A DNA stretch of 64,000 bases, taken from assembly GCA_036362785.1 (NCBI GenBank), contig CP143625.1, positions 1 to 64,000 on the forward strand, given 5' to 3'. Origin of the DNA: a beta proteobacterium MWH-UniP1. Lineage in GTDB: Bacteria; Pseudomonadota; Gammaproteobacteria; Burkholderiales; Burkholderiaceae_A. Shown here piece by piece: positions 21,491-29,446 of the stretch. Made by a program: the position numbers and the translations under genes. The notes under the pieces were generated by a model that saw only the letters and a program-made list of their open reading frames with translations, had not been told where the DNA came from and did no database searches. How positions within the stretch are numbered: position 1 is the first letter of the stretch; every line of letters begins with the position of its first letter.

Positions 21491-22339
21491 TTAATAGTTA
21501 TAAAAGCCGCGCTTTGTTTTTCGGCCCAGATAGCCCGCATCCACCATTTCTTTAAGTAATGGGGCAGCGCGATATTTTGGATCTTCAAAGGCTTTATAAA
21601 GCACATCCATGACGGCGAGCAGCACATCTAAGCCAATCAGGTCGGCTAAGGCCAAGGGGCCAATGGGATGGTTGCAGCCCAGCTTCATGCCTTCGTCGAT
21701 TTCTGCGGCGCTGGCCAGGCCCTCTGCATAGACAAAAATTGCCTCGTTGATCATGGGGCACAGGATTCGGTTGACCACAAAACCCGCCTGGTTTTTCACG
21801 CCGATGGGGGTCTTGCCCAAGGCGGTTGCCAGCTCTGTAACAGTCTGAACAGTGGCATCGGAGGTTTGCAGGCCACGAATCACTTCTACCAGGGCCATCA
21901 TGGGGACTGGATTGAAAAAGTGCATGCCGACAAACTGTGCTGGGCGCTGTGTTGCTGCAGCAAGTTTGGTGATAGACAAAGAAGAACTGTTGGTGGCGAT
22001 AATGGTTTCAGGGCGCAGTACTGCTTCTACTGCCTGAAGAATTTTTATTTTGATGGCCTCGTTTTCCGTGGCTGCTTCAATGACAAGGTCCGCTTTGGCA
22101 AGATCATCTACCTTGGTCGTTGTGCAGATATGGCGCAGTGTTTCCTGTTTCACGTCTTCCGTGAGTACGCCTTTTTTGATCAGCCGATCCAATGAGCTGC
22201 TAACAGTGGCTAACCCTTTTTCCAGGGCAGGCGCAGCGATATCTTGCATGATGACGTCAAACCCTTTTGCAGCAAAGGCTTGTGCAATGCCGTTTCCCAT
22301 GGTGCCGGCACCAATAACGCCAATGGTTTTAATGGCCAT
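21491..22339 (-). CDS. hbd: 3-hydroxybutyryl-CoA dehydrogenase
   Basis: The 282-residue enzyme oxidises 3-hydroxyacyl-CoA with NAD(P)+ (or the reverse) in fatty acid, butyrate or phenylacetate metabolism. It has the nucleotide motif [14 protein letters not shown] at 6-19, the catalytic His/Glu region ([17 protein letters not shown], about 140-156) and the C-terminal block [16 protein letters not shown]. Its length fits the stand-alone short dehydrogenase (Hbd/PaaH), not the FadB multifunctional form. metW lies 12 bases upstream, and no other acyl-CoA genes are nearby. Confidence 0.9.
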   Translation of the reverse strand: MAIKTIGVIGAGTMGNGIAQAFAAKGFDVIMQDIAAPALEKGLATVSSSLDRLIKKGVLTEDVKQETLRHICTTTKVDDLAKADLVIEAATENEAIKIKILQAVEAVLRPETIIATNSSSLSITKLAAATQRPAQFVGMHFFNPVPMMALVEVIRGLQTSDATVQTVTELATALGKTPIGVKNQAGFVVNRILCPMINEAIFVYAEGLASAAEIDEGMKLGCNHPIGPLALADLIGLDVLLAVMDVLYKAFEDPKYRAAPLLKEMVDAGYLGRKTKRGFYNY

Positions 22340-22350
22340 AAGTTTTTCCT

Positions 22351-22944
22351 TTATTTCTTTTTAAAACGATACACGGCGAGCGTGCTTCTTAAGCCAGCAA
22401 GCCAGTTAATCTTTTGGTTATCGTGTAAAAACGCTCGATTCAGAATTTCAAAGCCAAGTTTGGCCAACAACTCTTCAAAATCATTGGCGGTGGCAAAGTG
22501 GCGGTTGGGTGTGTTGTACCAGGCAAAAGGCAGACGCTTATTCACCGGCATGTGCCCGCTTAGCAATGACGTTATCGTAGACCAGTGCCCAAAATTTGGA
22601 ATACTGACAATACACTCACTGCCAATTTCTCCAATCTCACGCAAGACCCGCTCGGTCTCTTGGGTCGCCTGCAGGGCCTGAGACAGCACGACGACATCAA
22701 ACCTGCCGCGGGCAAACATGGCCAAGCCACGGTCGATGTCTGCTTGTATTACAGGCACTTGACGGCCCACACAGGCCAAAACTTTTTCGTCGGCAATTTC
22801 TACCCCAACGATTTCGCAGTCTTGCTCTTGAGATAACCAGTGCAGCAAGTCGCCATCACCGCAGCCAAGGTCTAAGACACGGGTTTTGGGTTTGATCCAG
22901 GTGGCAATCTCTGCCAAGTCGGCCCGCAAGAGTTTTTTGCTCAT
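22351..22944 (-). CDS. metW: methionine biosynthesis protein MetW
   Basis: MetW is a small SAM-methyltransferase-fold protein that partners MetX in methionine synthesis. The 197-residue product has the SAM motif [12 protein letters not shown] (about 23-34), SIPNFGHW and the C-terminal AVYRFKKK. The start [10 protein letters not shown] at 22944 overlaps the metX stop as ATGA, showing translational coupling. An in-frame start three codons earlier is possible. Confidence 0.95.
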   Translation of the reverse strand: MSKKLLRADLAEIATWIKPKTRVLDLGCGDGDLLHWLSQEQDCEIVGVEIADEKVLACVGRQVPVIQADIDRGLAMFARGRFDVVVLSQALQATQETERVLREIGEIGSECIVSIPNFGHWSTITSLLSGHMPVNKRLPFAWYNTPNRHFATANDFEELLAKLGFEILNRAFLHDNQKINWLAGLRSTLAVYRFKKK

Positions 22945-24092
22945 GCCTGACACTCCTTGGCAACACGATCAAAATAGGTGGCGATCAGACGATGATAACG
23001 AGCATCGTCCATTAAAAAGGCGTCGTGACCATGGGGGGCATCAATCTCCGCGTAGGTGACAGATTTTTTTTGTGCCAATAGCGCCTCAACAATTTCACGG
23101 CTCATTTCGGGCGGGAAACGCCAGTCGGTCGTAAACGAGACCAGTAGGCTGTTGGCCGTAATGGGTGAAAAAGCCTTGGTCAGCTGGCCGTCGTGATCTT
23201 TCGCTGGATCAAAATAATCCAGGGCCCGTGTAATCAGCAGATAAGTATTGGCATCGAAATAAGTGGAAAACTTTTCCCCCTGATAACGCAGATAGGACTC
23301 AATTTCGAATTCCACATCAAAGCCAAATTTGTACTGGTTTCCCCCCCGAAGCTGGCGGCCAAACTTTTCTGCCATATCGTCATCTGAAAGATATGTGATG
23401 TGGCCAATCATGCGTGCGACCGACAAGCCAAGCCGTGGCACCGTATTTTTCGCGTAGTAATTGCCACCATGGAAGTCTGGGTCATTCACAATGGCCCGTC
23501 GTGCGACTTCATTGAACGCGATGTTCTGCGCTGAAAGCCTTGGGGTAGAGGCCACGATCACCGCATGCCGAAGCCGGTTGGGATAAGCCATTGCCCATTG
23601 CATGGCCTGCATGCCGCCAAGGCTGCCACCCATGACGGCCGCAAATTGTTCGATCCCCAGTTGGTCGGCAAGGCGGGCCTGGGCATTGACCCAGTCATCA
23701 ACAGTCACCACTGGAAAACTTGCCCCATAGGGCTGGCCGGTTGCTGGGTTGATCGAGGCTGGCCCAGTTGAGCCGAAACAGGACCCCAGGTTGTTGATCC
23801 CAATGACAAAAAATCGATTGGTGTCGACGGGCTTTCCTGGCCCCACCATGTTGTCCCACCAGCCGATGTCTTTTGGATTGCTGGCATGCCAGCCTGCTAC
23901 ATGATGGGATGCGTTGAGCGCATGACAGATCAGAACGGCGTTACTTCGGTCGGCGTTGAGCTGCCCATAAGTCTCATAAACCAAGTGATATGGCGCAAGC
24001 GACTGCCCGCTCTTTAAAGCAAGCGGTTCGGTGAACTCAGCGGTTTGAGGAACAACGGCACCTACAGACTGGGCCTCGGGTTTTTTTTGCAT
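22941..24092 (-). CDS. metX: homoserine O-acyltransferase MetX
   Basis: MetX acylates homoserine in the first committed step of methionine synthesis. The 383-residue alpha/beta-hydrolase has the nucleophile elbow [12 protein letters not shown], the oxyanion/CoA region [17 protein letters not shown], and a catalytic Asp/His pair in the C-terminal third (His in [11 protein letters not shown]). Whether it uses acetyl-CoA or succinyl-CoA cannot be settled by eye; proteobacterial members include both. It forms a coupled pair with metW. The region upstream carries a long inverted repeat (24131-24176). Confidence 0.95.
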   Translation of the reverse strand: MQKKPEAQSVGAVVPQTAEFTEPLALKSGQSLAPYHLVYETYGQLNADRSNAVLICHALNASHHVAGWHASNPKDIGWWDNMVGPGKPVDTNRFFVIGINNLGSCFGSTGPASINPATGQPYGASFPVVTVDDWVNAQARLADQLGIEQFAAVMGGSLGGMQAMQWAMAYPNRLRHAVIVASTPRLSAQNIAFNEVARRAIVNDPDFHGGNYYAKNTVPRLGLSVARMIGHITYLSDDDMAEKFGRQLRGGNQYKFGFDVEFEIESYLRYQGEKFSTYFDANTYLLITRALDYFDPAKDHDGQLTKAFSPITANSLLVSFTTDWRFPPEMSREIVEALLAQKKSVTYAEIDAPHGHDAFLMDDARYHRLIATYFDRVAKECQA

Positions 24093-24130
24093 GCCTAATT
24101 CTGACCTAAGCCGTTAAAAGTACCTAGCCG

Positions 24131-24176
24131 GGCCAGGTTCTGTCAAACCCGTGACAATCTTTGACAAAGCCTGGCC
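24131..24176. repeat. 17-bp imperfect inverted repeat upstream of metX
   Basis: The arms GGCCAGGTTCTGTCAAA (24131-24147) and TTTGACAAAGCCTGGCC (24160-24176) are complementary at 15 of 17 positions and separated by 12 bases. Each arm contains TTGACA, the perfect -35 hexamer, pointing outward: the left toward metX (minus strand), the right toward the LuxR-type gene. It could be a double operator over divergent promoters, or a hairpin in the metX leader. There is no T-run next to it, so it is not a typical terminator. Confidence 0.65.
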
Positions 24177-24225
24177 TGTGGCTTTGGCGTGTCCACACAG
24201 AGTTGACCTTTTGTGACAATTTTTG
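24151..24225 (+). repeat. direct repeat GTGACAATYTTTG, two copies
   Basis: GTGACAATCTTTG (24151-24163) and GTGACAATTTTTG (24213-24225) match at 12 of 13 positions. They lie 62 bases apart, about six helical turns, in the divergent metX/LuxR spacer. Such phasing suits a protein binding two sites on the same face, but chance cannot be excluded in AT-rich DNA. Confidence 0.4.
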
Positions 24226-24262
24226 GACTACTGCAATTTGATACTCACTCTTGCCCACTATG

Positions 24263-24270
24263 AAAGGAGG
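24263..24270 (+). promoter_or_regulatory. strong ribosome binding site of the LuxR-type gene
   Basis: AAAGGAGG lies six bases before the ATG at 24277. It decides this start over an upstream in-frame start at 24223. Confidence 0.8.
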
Positions 24271-24276
24271 CAAGAG

Positions 24277-24624
24277 ATGACTACCCACCCCAACCACTAT
24301 CGACCCCAGCGGCCAAACCAGACGGTTATTCCGCCAACATCCTTGCTGGCGCGAGATGCAGCACCCAGGCCCTTTCGGCGGCTTGAAGTCCGCCCACTTG
24401 AGCAGCCTCAGGCAATTACTCCCCGCCAGCAAGAGGTTCTTTACTGCCTGGTTGAAGGCAAACCCACCAAAAGGATTTGCGCTGAATTAGGCATGTCCGA
24501 GGGAACAGCCAAGGTTCACATTGGGGCGATTTTCCGTGCACTACGGGTGAGAAACCGGACGCAGGCGACTCTGGTGGCACTGAAAGAGGGCTGGATTTAC
24601 CCCGAGATGTGGTCTCGTTCTTGA
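24277..24624 (+). CDS. orphan LuxR-type (GerE) HTH regulator
   Basis: The 115-residue protein has a Pro/Arg-rich, probably unstructured N-terminus (about 1-45) and one GerE-type HTH (about 48-108: ITPRQQEVLYCLVEGKPTKR, then LGMSEGTAKVHIGAIFRALR). There is no receiver, autoinducer-binding or PAS domain, so it has no visible signal input. It is transcribed away from metX, and its 3' end overlaps the opposing ptsI by 28 bases. The spacer before it holds a long inverted repeat and direct repeats, which are plausible targets for this protein. Its regulon is unknown. Confidence 0.8.
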   Translation: MTTHPNHYRPQRPNQTVIPPTSLLARDAAPRPFRRLEVRPLEQPQAITPRQQEVLYCLVEGKPTKRICAELGMSEGTAKVHIGAIFRALRVRNRTQATLVALKEGWIYPEMWSRS

Positions 24625-26381
24625 TTCCACTTTGCCAGGGCGGCGGACAACTTATTGGGGTCGCCCTGGCGCAAGATTTTTGCAGAGTGTTTTACACAAT
24701 CACTTGCCCGGGAGCGCAACAGTTCTTGCTTTACCACCAAGACTTGGGCGGGATGCATTGAAAACTCACGAAGACCAAAGCCAAGCAATAATCGGGTAAG
24801 GTCTGGATCACCAGCCATTTCGCCGCAGACGGATACTGGCACCTTGCGTTTGTCGCAGGACTGGATAACGCCCCGAATCAATCGGAGCACGGCAGGATGT
24901 AAGGGGTTATACAAATGGGCCACTTCCCCGTCCGCACGATCAATTGCCAGGGTGTATTGAATTAAATCGTTGGTACCCAAGGATGCAAAGTCAATCACTG
25001 GGATCAACCCATCAATTGCAAGTGCCGCAGCGGGCACCTCAATCATGGCCCCAATCGGAATTGCGGCATCAAATTTCTTGTTTTCTGCCTCTAGTTGCTC
25101 CATCGCGTGTTTGACCAGCTTTCTGGCGGCAGCCATCTCTTGCGGACCGCTCACTAGGGGAACAAGCAGTTTGATGGGGCCGTGGGCAGAGGCACGCAGA
25201 ATTGCCCGAAGCTGCGTGATAAAGAGTTCAGGTTCGGCAAGACAAAGACGAATGGCTCGAAGGGCCAGGGCGGGATTGGACGGTGTTTCTCGATGGGCTG
25301 AGACACTGGGCACCTCTTTGTCCGCCCCAGAGTCGAGTGTTCGAATGGTGACCGGGCGACCCTTCATGGCTACCACGACATCGCGATAGGCCTCGTACTG
25401 TTCGTCTTCTGAAGGTGGGTCGTTGCGATTCATATACAGAAATTCGCTTCGGAAAAGCCCTACGCCATGGCAGCCGACATCAAGCGCTCGCGGGGCATCG
25501 GCGGGCAAGTCTAGGTTGGCAAATAACCGAATCGATTCTCCGTCCAGGGTCTGGGCCGCGACATTTTTCAGTCGGACAAGCCGGCTTTTGGCCAGTGCCT
25601 GCTCGGCCTGGCGAACCTCATAGATGCTGCGGATTGGCGCATCGATACTGCCAAGAACAACACCAGCTTCTGCATCGATGATGATTGGTTCGCCCTGTTT
25701 GACGAGTCGGTGCAGGGTCTGAAGGCCGACCACGGCGGGCAGCCCAAGACTGCGGGCAAGAATGGCCGTGTGGGAGGTGGGGCTGCCGGTATCCGTTGCA
25801 AAACCAACAAAGGAGTGCTGTTTTAATAACAGCATGTCCGCAGGTGCAATGTCGTGGGCCACCAAAATCCAGGGTAATGCAGGGTCGTCTTCCGCGGAAC
25901 CAACGTGATCAGAAGGCAATGCTATTCGGTGGCCGCCATCGGGGTGACGCATGGCTTTTAGAATCCGTTCAACAATCTGGCGGACATCCGTACGGCGTTC
26001 TCTTAGGTAGGCATCATCAATATTGTCGAATTGCTCTGCGACTAATTCATATTGCTGCACAAGCGCCCATTCAGCATTACAGCATTCCGACAAGATGCGA
26101 TCGCGGGTTGCCTCGATCAGCATAGGGTCGTGCAACACAATCGCCTGCAAGTCTAGAAACGCCCGTAATTCAGCGGCCACTTCCTGGCCAAGGTCACCCC
26201 GCATCCGTTCAAACTCTTCATCAACCGCATGAACAGCAGCGTAGAGTCGATTTACTTCTTGGGGGGCTTCATCTTTTGAGGTGTTGCGTCTTGGCACATC
26301 TAAAGATGCTGGGGCTAGTACCCAGGCCTTGCCAATCGCTATTCCACGGCCAACAGAAATTCCCGATACAGAAAAAGCCAT
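24597..26381 (-). CDS. ptsI: PTS enzyme I (PEP-protein phosphotransferase)
   Basis: Enzyme I takes phosphate from PEP and passes it to HPr. The 594-residue protein has the N-terminal HPr-binding helical domain, the swivelling His domain with phospho-His204 in GSPTSHTAILA, and the C-terminal PEP-binding barrel with GTNDLIQYTLAIDR and VCGEMAGDP. There is no GAF domain, so it is not the PtsP form. It follows ptsH by two bases and EIIA(Man) before that. No sugar permease (EIIB/EIIC) is in the window. Confidence 0.95.
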   Translation of the reverse strand: MAFSVSGISVGRGIAIGKAWVLAPASLDVPRRNTSKDEAPQEVNRLYAAVHAVDEEFERMRGDLGQEVAAELRAFLDLQAIVLHDPMLIEATRDRILSECCNAEWALVQQYELVAEQFDNIDDAYLRERRTDVRQIVERILKAMRHPDGGHRIALPSDHVGSAEDDPALPWILVAHDIAPADMLLLKQHSFVGFATDTGSPTSHTAILARSLGLPAVVGLQTLHRLVKQGEPIIIDAEAGVVLGSIDAPIRSIYEVRQAEQALAKSRLVRLKNVAAQTLDGESIRLFANLDLPADAPRALDVGCHGVGLFRSEFLYMNRNDPPSEDEQYEAYRDVVVAMKGRPVTIRTLDSGADKEVPSVSAHRETPSNPALALRAIRLCLAEPELFITQLRAILRASAHGPIKLLVPLVSGPQEMAAARKLVKHAMEQLEAENKKFDAAIPIGAMIEVPAAALAIDGLIPVIDFASLGTNDLIQYTLAIDRADGEVAHLYNPLHPAVLRLIRGVIQSCDKRKVPVSVCGEMAGDPDLTRLLLGFGLREFSMHPAQVLVVKQELLRSRASDCVKHSAKILRQGDPNKLSAALAKWNQERDHISG

Positions 26382-26383
26382 GG

Positions 26384-26653
26384 TTAGGATTCCTCGCCAA
26401 ATCGGTTTGCGAATAGCTCGACAATCGCCAAGAGTGCCTCGTCGGCCTGATCACCAATAGTTTCGACTTCGACCTCGGTGCCTTTACCGGCGGCTAACAT
26501 CGTGACCCCGAGTACGCTTTTGGCATTGACCCGCTTGTTGTTGCGGGACAGCCAGACTTCGCAGGGATACTTGGTGGCCAGTTGGCTAAGCTTTGATGAC
26601 GCCCTGAGATGTAAGCCAAGCGCGTTGATGACCGAGACAGTCTGTTTGGGCAT
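26384..26653 (-). CDS. ptsH: phosphocarrier protein HPr
   Basis: HPr carries phosphate from Enzyme I to EIIA. The 89-residue protein has the active His15 in GLHLRAS and a conserved regulatory Ser46 in AKSVLGV, the site phosphorylated by HPr kinase in bacteria that have that enzyme. It lies three bases after EIIA(Man) and two before ptsI, clearly one operon. Confidence 0.97.
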   Translation of the reverse strand: MPKQTVSVINALGLHLRASSKLSQLATKYPCEVWLSRNNKRVNAKSVLGVTMLAAGKGTEVEVETIGDQADEALLAIVELFANRFGEES

Positions 26654-26656
26654 AGG

Positions 26657-27058
26657 TTATCCAGCCGGACTAATTGGGGCGCAGTTGGGGGCGATGCAAT
26701 CGGCCAGCTTGTCTGCCAATTGCTTGGCAGGAAGGTGTCGATAGGTTAGCGCCTTGAGCATCATGGGTACACTCACACCAGTCAATCCTTTCACCTCGAT
26801 TTCAGGGTGAATGGACATCCAGGCGGATGCCGCATTCGATGGTGTTGCGCCCAACAAATCAGCCAGCAGAAGCACCTCGGCCGGCCGGCCTTCTTCAATC
26901 CAGATCTTTTCGATGGCCGCCGCTGCTTCATCAAGGGAGGCGTTTGCCGCGATGTCTGCCACCAATACGTCTGGAATGTAACGACCAAAGGCATGGCAGG
27001 CGACAGCATGAAGGGCCTGCCCCAGGGGCGCGTGGCAGATCAGAATCAATGCGGTCAT
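26657..27058 (-). CDS. PTS EIIA component, mannose family
   Basis: The 133-residue protein resembles the EIIA domain of the mannose-type PTS, with the phospho-His at position 9 in LICHAPLG and the DLLGATPSNAA block that follows the second strand. In mannose transporters EIIA is fused or linked to EIIB; here it stands alone with HPr and Enzyme I. This composition fits a phosphate-relay used for regulation rather than sugar uptake. It starts 35 bases after gshB. Confidence 0.9.
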   Translation of the reverse strand: MTALILICHAPLGQALHAVACHAFGRYIPDVLVADIAANASLDEAAAAIEKIWIEEGRPAEVLLLADLLGATPSNAASAWMSIHPEIEVKGLTGVSVPMMLKALTYRHLPAKQLADKLADCIAPNCAPISPAG

Positions 27059-27093
27059 GAATGAATAAAGGGATGGGCGACGATAAACCGAGT

Positions 27094-28053
27094 TTATTGC
27101 GCTGGCATGACAGCGTCTATAAATATTGCTGCCACATCGATTCCCGCCTGCGCCGTGATTTCTTGAAATCCAGTTGGGCTTGTTACGTTAATTTCGGTTA
27201 AGCACTTGCCAATGATGTCGAGTCCGATCAGCGCAAGCCCCCGGGGGGCGAGCTTTCGCCCCACCGCCCGTGCGATTTCTCGGTCATGCTCAGAAATAGG
27301 CTGAACGACACCCTTGCCACCAGCCGCAAGATTGCCCCGGGACTGACCAGCCGGCGGTATGCGGGCCAGTACATGATCGATCGGCTCACCGTTAATCACG
27401 ATGATGCGTTTATCCCCATCAATAATTTCTGGCAGATAGCGTTGGGCCACGATGCTTGTGGAACCGGTCTGCGTGAGCACTTCGATGGCCGATGGAAGAT
27501 TGGGGTCATTGGATTGCAGCACGAAAACACCAGCCCCACCCATGGCATCCAAAGGTTTGATCACGATTTTCTCGTGATGGGCTGCAAAGGCCTTGATCGA
27601 TTGAATATTGCTTGAAATTAGCGTGGGTGGCGTAAATTCAGGAAACTCCAGGGCCGCCATTTTCTCCCCATGATTGCGTAGAGCCTGAGGGGAGTTCACC
27701 ACAGGCACACCCTGCCGTTCGGCAATCTCAAGCAGTTGCGTGGCTACAAAATAATTCTGATCAAAAGGCGGGTCTTTGCGCATGATGATGACATCAAAGA
27801 CAGTGGCTTCTTTCCAACTCGCCTCATCTTCGATCCACCATGGCTGGGCCTCGGGCTGATCAATCCGAATTCGGTGGGAAAACACCTGCAGTCTGGCTTG
27901 ACTCTGATCGGCAGCGGCCCGAAGTTCCTGAAGGCTTGCCGCATGAATTTCAATGCCACGTTTTTGGCATTCCCGCATCATGGCAAAAGTGGTGTCTTTG
28001 TAAGTGGCAAAGCCGCTAAGTGCGTCGCAAACAAACAAGACCCGCTGGCTCAT
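27094..28053 (-). CDS. gshB: glutathione synthetase
   Basis: GshB joins glycine to gamma-glutamylcysteine with ATP. The 319-residue ATP-grasp enzyme has the family blocks IMRKDPPFDQNY, IVIKPLDAMGGAGVF, IDHVLARIPPAGQSRGNLAA and LTEINVTSPTG. It overlaps the upstream gshA by four bases (ATGA), so both steps of glutathione synthesis are translationally coupled. Confidence 0.97.
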   Translation of the reverse strand: MSQRVLFVCDALSGFATYKDTTFAMMRECQKRGIEIHAASLQELRAAADQSQARLQVFSHRIRIDQPEAQPWWIEDEASWKEATVFDVIIMRKDPPFDQNYFVATQLLEIAERQGVPVVNSPQALRNHGEKMAALEFPEFTPPTLISSNIQSIKAFAAHHEKIVIKPLDAMGGAGVFVLQSNDPNLPSAIEVLTQTGSTSIVAQRYLPEIIDGDKRIIVINGEPIDHVLARIPPAGQSRGNLAAGGKGVVQPISEHDREIARAVGRKLAPRGLALIGLDIIGKCLTEINVTSPTGFQEITAQAGIDVAAIFIDAVMPAQ

Positions 28054-29330
28054 GATGCGCCCTGCTCCAGCTCCATTGATGCGGCCAATAAGGCCAGACG
28101 AGCAATTACCCCGTAGACATAGAATCGGTTCGGCGCGGCATCTGGGTGGCTGGCATAGTCGGGCTGCAGGCAGCTTTCATCAAAGGGTAGTGGCGCAAAT
28201 TTCATGCCCGGCGCATTTAAGTTTTCATCGGGGCCACGCTCAGCATGGACCCGATAAAAGCCACCCACCACATAGCGATCCACCATGTAGACAACAGGCT
28301 CGGCTACTGCGTCGTCAACGCTTTCCAGGGTGGGCACACCCTCTTGAATCAGGACATCACTGACCTGCATACCCTCTTTGACCACCGCCATTTTGTTGCG
28401 TTGTTTGCGGTTGAGATTTACCACTTCACTGGCATCTTTGACCGTCATCACGCCCATGCCATAGGTGCCGGCATCGGCCTTCACTACAACATAGGGTTGT
28501 TGGGTAATGCCCAGTTCGTTATATTTTTTCTGAATGCGAGACAACATGCGCGAGACGTTATCGGCCAGACAAGACTCCCCCTCTCGCGCATGAAAATCAA
28601 CATTTGTACAGGTTGCAAAATATGGGTCTAGCACCCAGGGGTCGATTTTGATTTGCTCGGCAAACATCTCGCAGACTTTCGAATAAGCCGCGAAGTGTTG
28701 GGATTTGCGGCGTACCGACCAGCCCGCATGCAGCGGCGGAATGATCTTTTGGCCTTGAATTCCCTTCAGAATTTCTGGAACGCCCGCCGACAAATCGTTG
28801 TTGAGCAAAATACCGCAGGGATCAAAGCCAGCCACCCCCACACGGTTTCCGTTCCTAATCAAGGGTTCTAACAGCAGCTGTTCGCCGTTGGGCAGATCAA
28901 TCGGCGTTGGACTGGTGATCTCTGGAATTAAGGTGCCAATCCGAATATCAAGCCCCGATTGCTTTAGCAGCGCTGCAAGCCGGGCGACATTGGTGAGGTA
29001 GAACGTGTTTCTTGTGTGATTTTCAGGAATTAGCAAAAACCGCCGGACATCCGGGCAACGGCGCTCCACTGCAGCACTCATGGCCTGAACAGCCAGCGGC
29101 ATAGCATCTTCGGACAGGTTATTGAATCCACCCGGGAATAAATTGGTATCCACTACCGATAACTTGAATCCGGCATTCCGTAGATCGACCGATGCATAAA
29201 ATGGCGGCACGTGGCTGGCCCACTGCGAACGGAACCAGTACTCGATATCGGCACTGGCAGTCAGGATCTGCTGCTCTAGGTGCAGCAGGGGGGCGCCGCC
29301 ATCGGCAGCATTGAGTATTCGAGGCACCAT
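28050..29330 (-). CDS. gshA: glutamate-cysteine ligase (PF08886 type)
   Basis: This 426-residue protein belongs to the proteobacterial GshA family PF08886, unrelated in sequence to E. coli GshA. It makes gamma-glutamylcysteine, the first step to glutathione. Recognisable blocks are YASVDLRNAGFKLSVVDTNL, FPGGFNNL, LLIPENHTRNTFY and VVKADAGTYGMGVMTV (ATP-grasp-like). No Shine-Dalgarno sequence precedes the ATG; instead a -10-like TACAAT ends eight bases before it. It probably heads a gshA-gshB-EIIA-ptsH-ptsI operon. Confidence 0.93.
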   Translation of the reverse strand: MVPRILNAADGGAPLLHLEQQILTASADIEYWFRSQWASHVPPFYASVDLRNAGFKLSVVDTNLFPGGFNNLSEDAMPLAVQAMSAAVERRCPDVRRFLLIPENHTRNTFYLTNVARLAALLKQSGLDIRIGTLIPEITSPTPIDLPNGEQLLLEPLIRNGNRVGVAGFDPCGILLNNDLSAGVPEILKGIQGQKIIPPLHAGWSVRRKSQHFAAYSKVCEMFAEQIKIDPWVLDPYFATCTNVDFHAREGESCLADNVSRMLSRIQKKYNELGITQQPYVVVKADAGTYGMGVMTVKDASEVVNLNRKQRNKMAVVKEGMQVSDVLIQEGVPTLESVDDAVAEPVVYMVDRYVVGGFYRVHAERGPDENLNAPGMKFAPLPFDESCLQPDYASHPDAAPNRFYVYGVIARLALLAASMELEQGAS

Positions 29331-29338
29331 AACTGGGC

Positions 29339-29368
29339 ATTGTAGCCAAGCTTTTTAAACCCTGTTAT
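29339..29368 (-). promoter_or_regulatory. possible gshA promoter
   Basis: On the minus strand ATAACA (29368-29363; 4/6 match to TTGACA) and TACAAT (29344-29339; 5/6 match to TATAAT) are 18 bases apart. The -10 ends eight bases before the gshA ATG, so the message could be leaderless or nearly so. It lies just downstream of the amtB terminator, as a new operon promoter should. Confidence 0.4.
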
Positions 29369-29383
29369 TTAAGACCCCAGAAG

Positions 29384-29413
29384 AAAAAACACCCGCCAGT
29401 TGCCCGGCGGGTG
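29384..29413 (-). terminator. rho-independent terminator after amtB
   Basis: On the minus strand an 8-bp GC-rich stem (CACCCGCC at 29413-29406 with GGCGGGTG at 29397-29390) and a 8-base loop are followed by six T (29389-29384). It lies 33 bases after the amtB stop and separates the ammonium operon from gshA. Confidence 0.88.
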
Positions 29414-29446
29414 GTGAAGAAACACATCGACAAGGAAAAACAAGAC

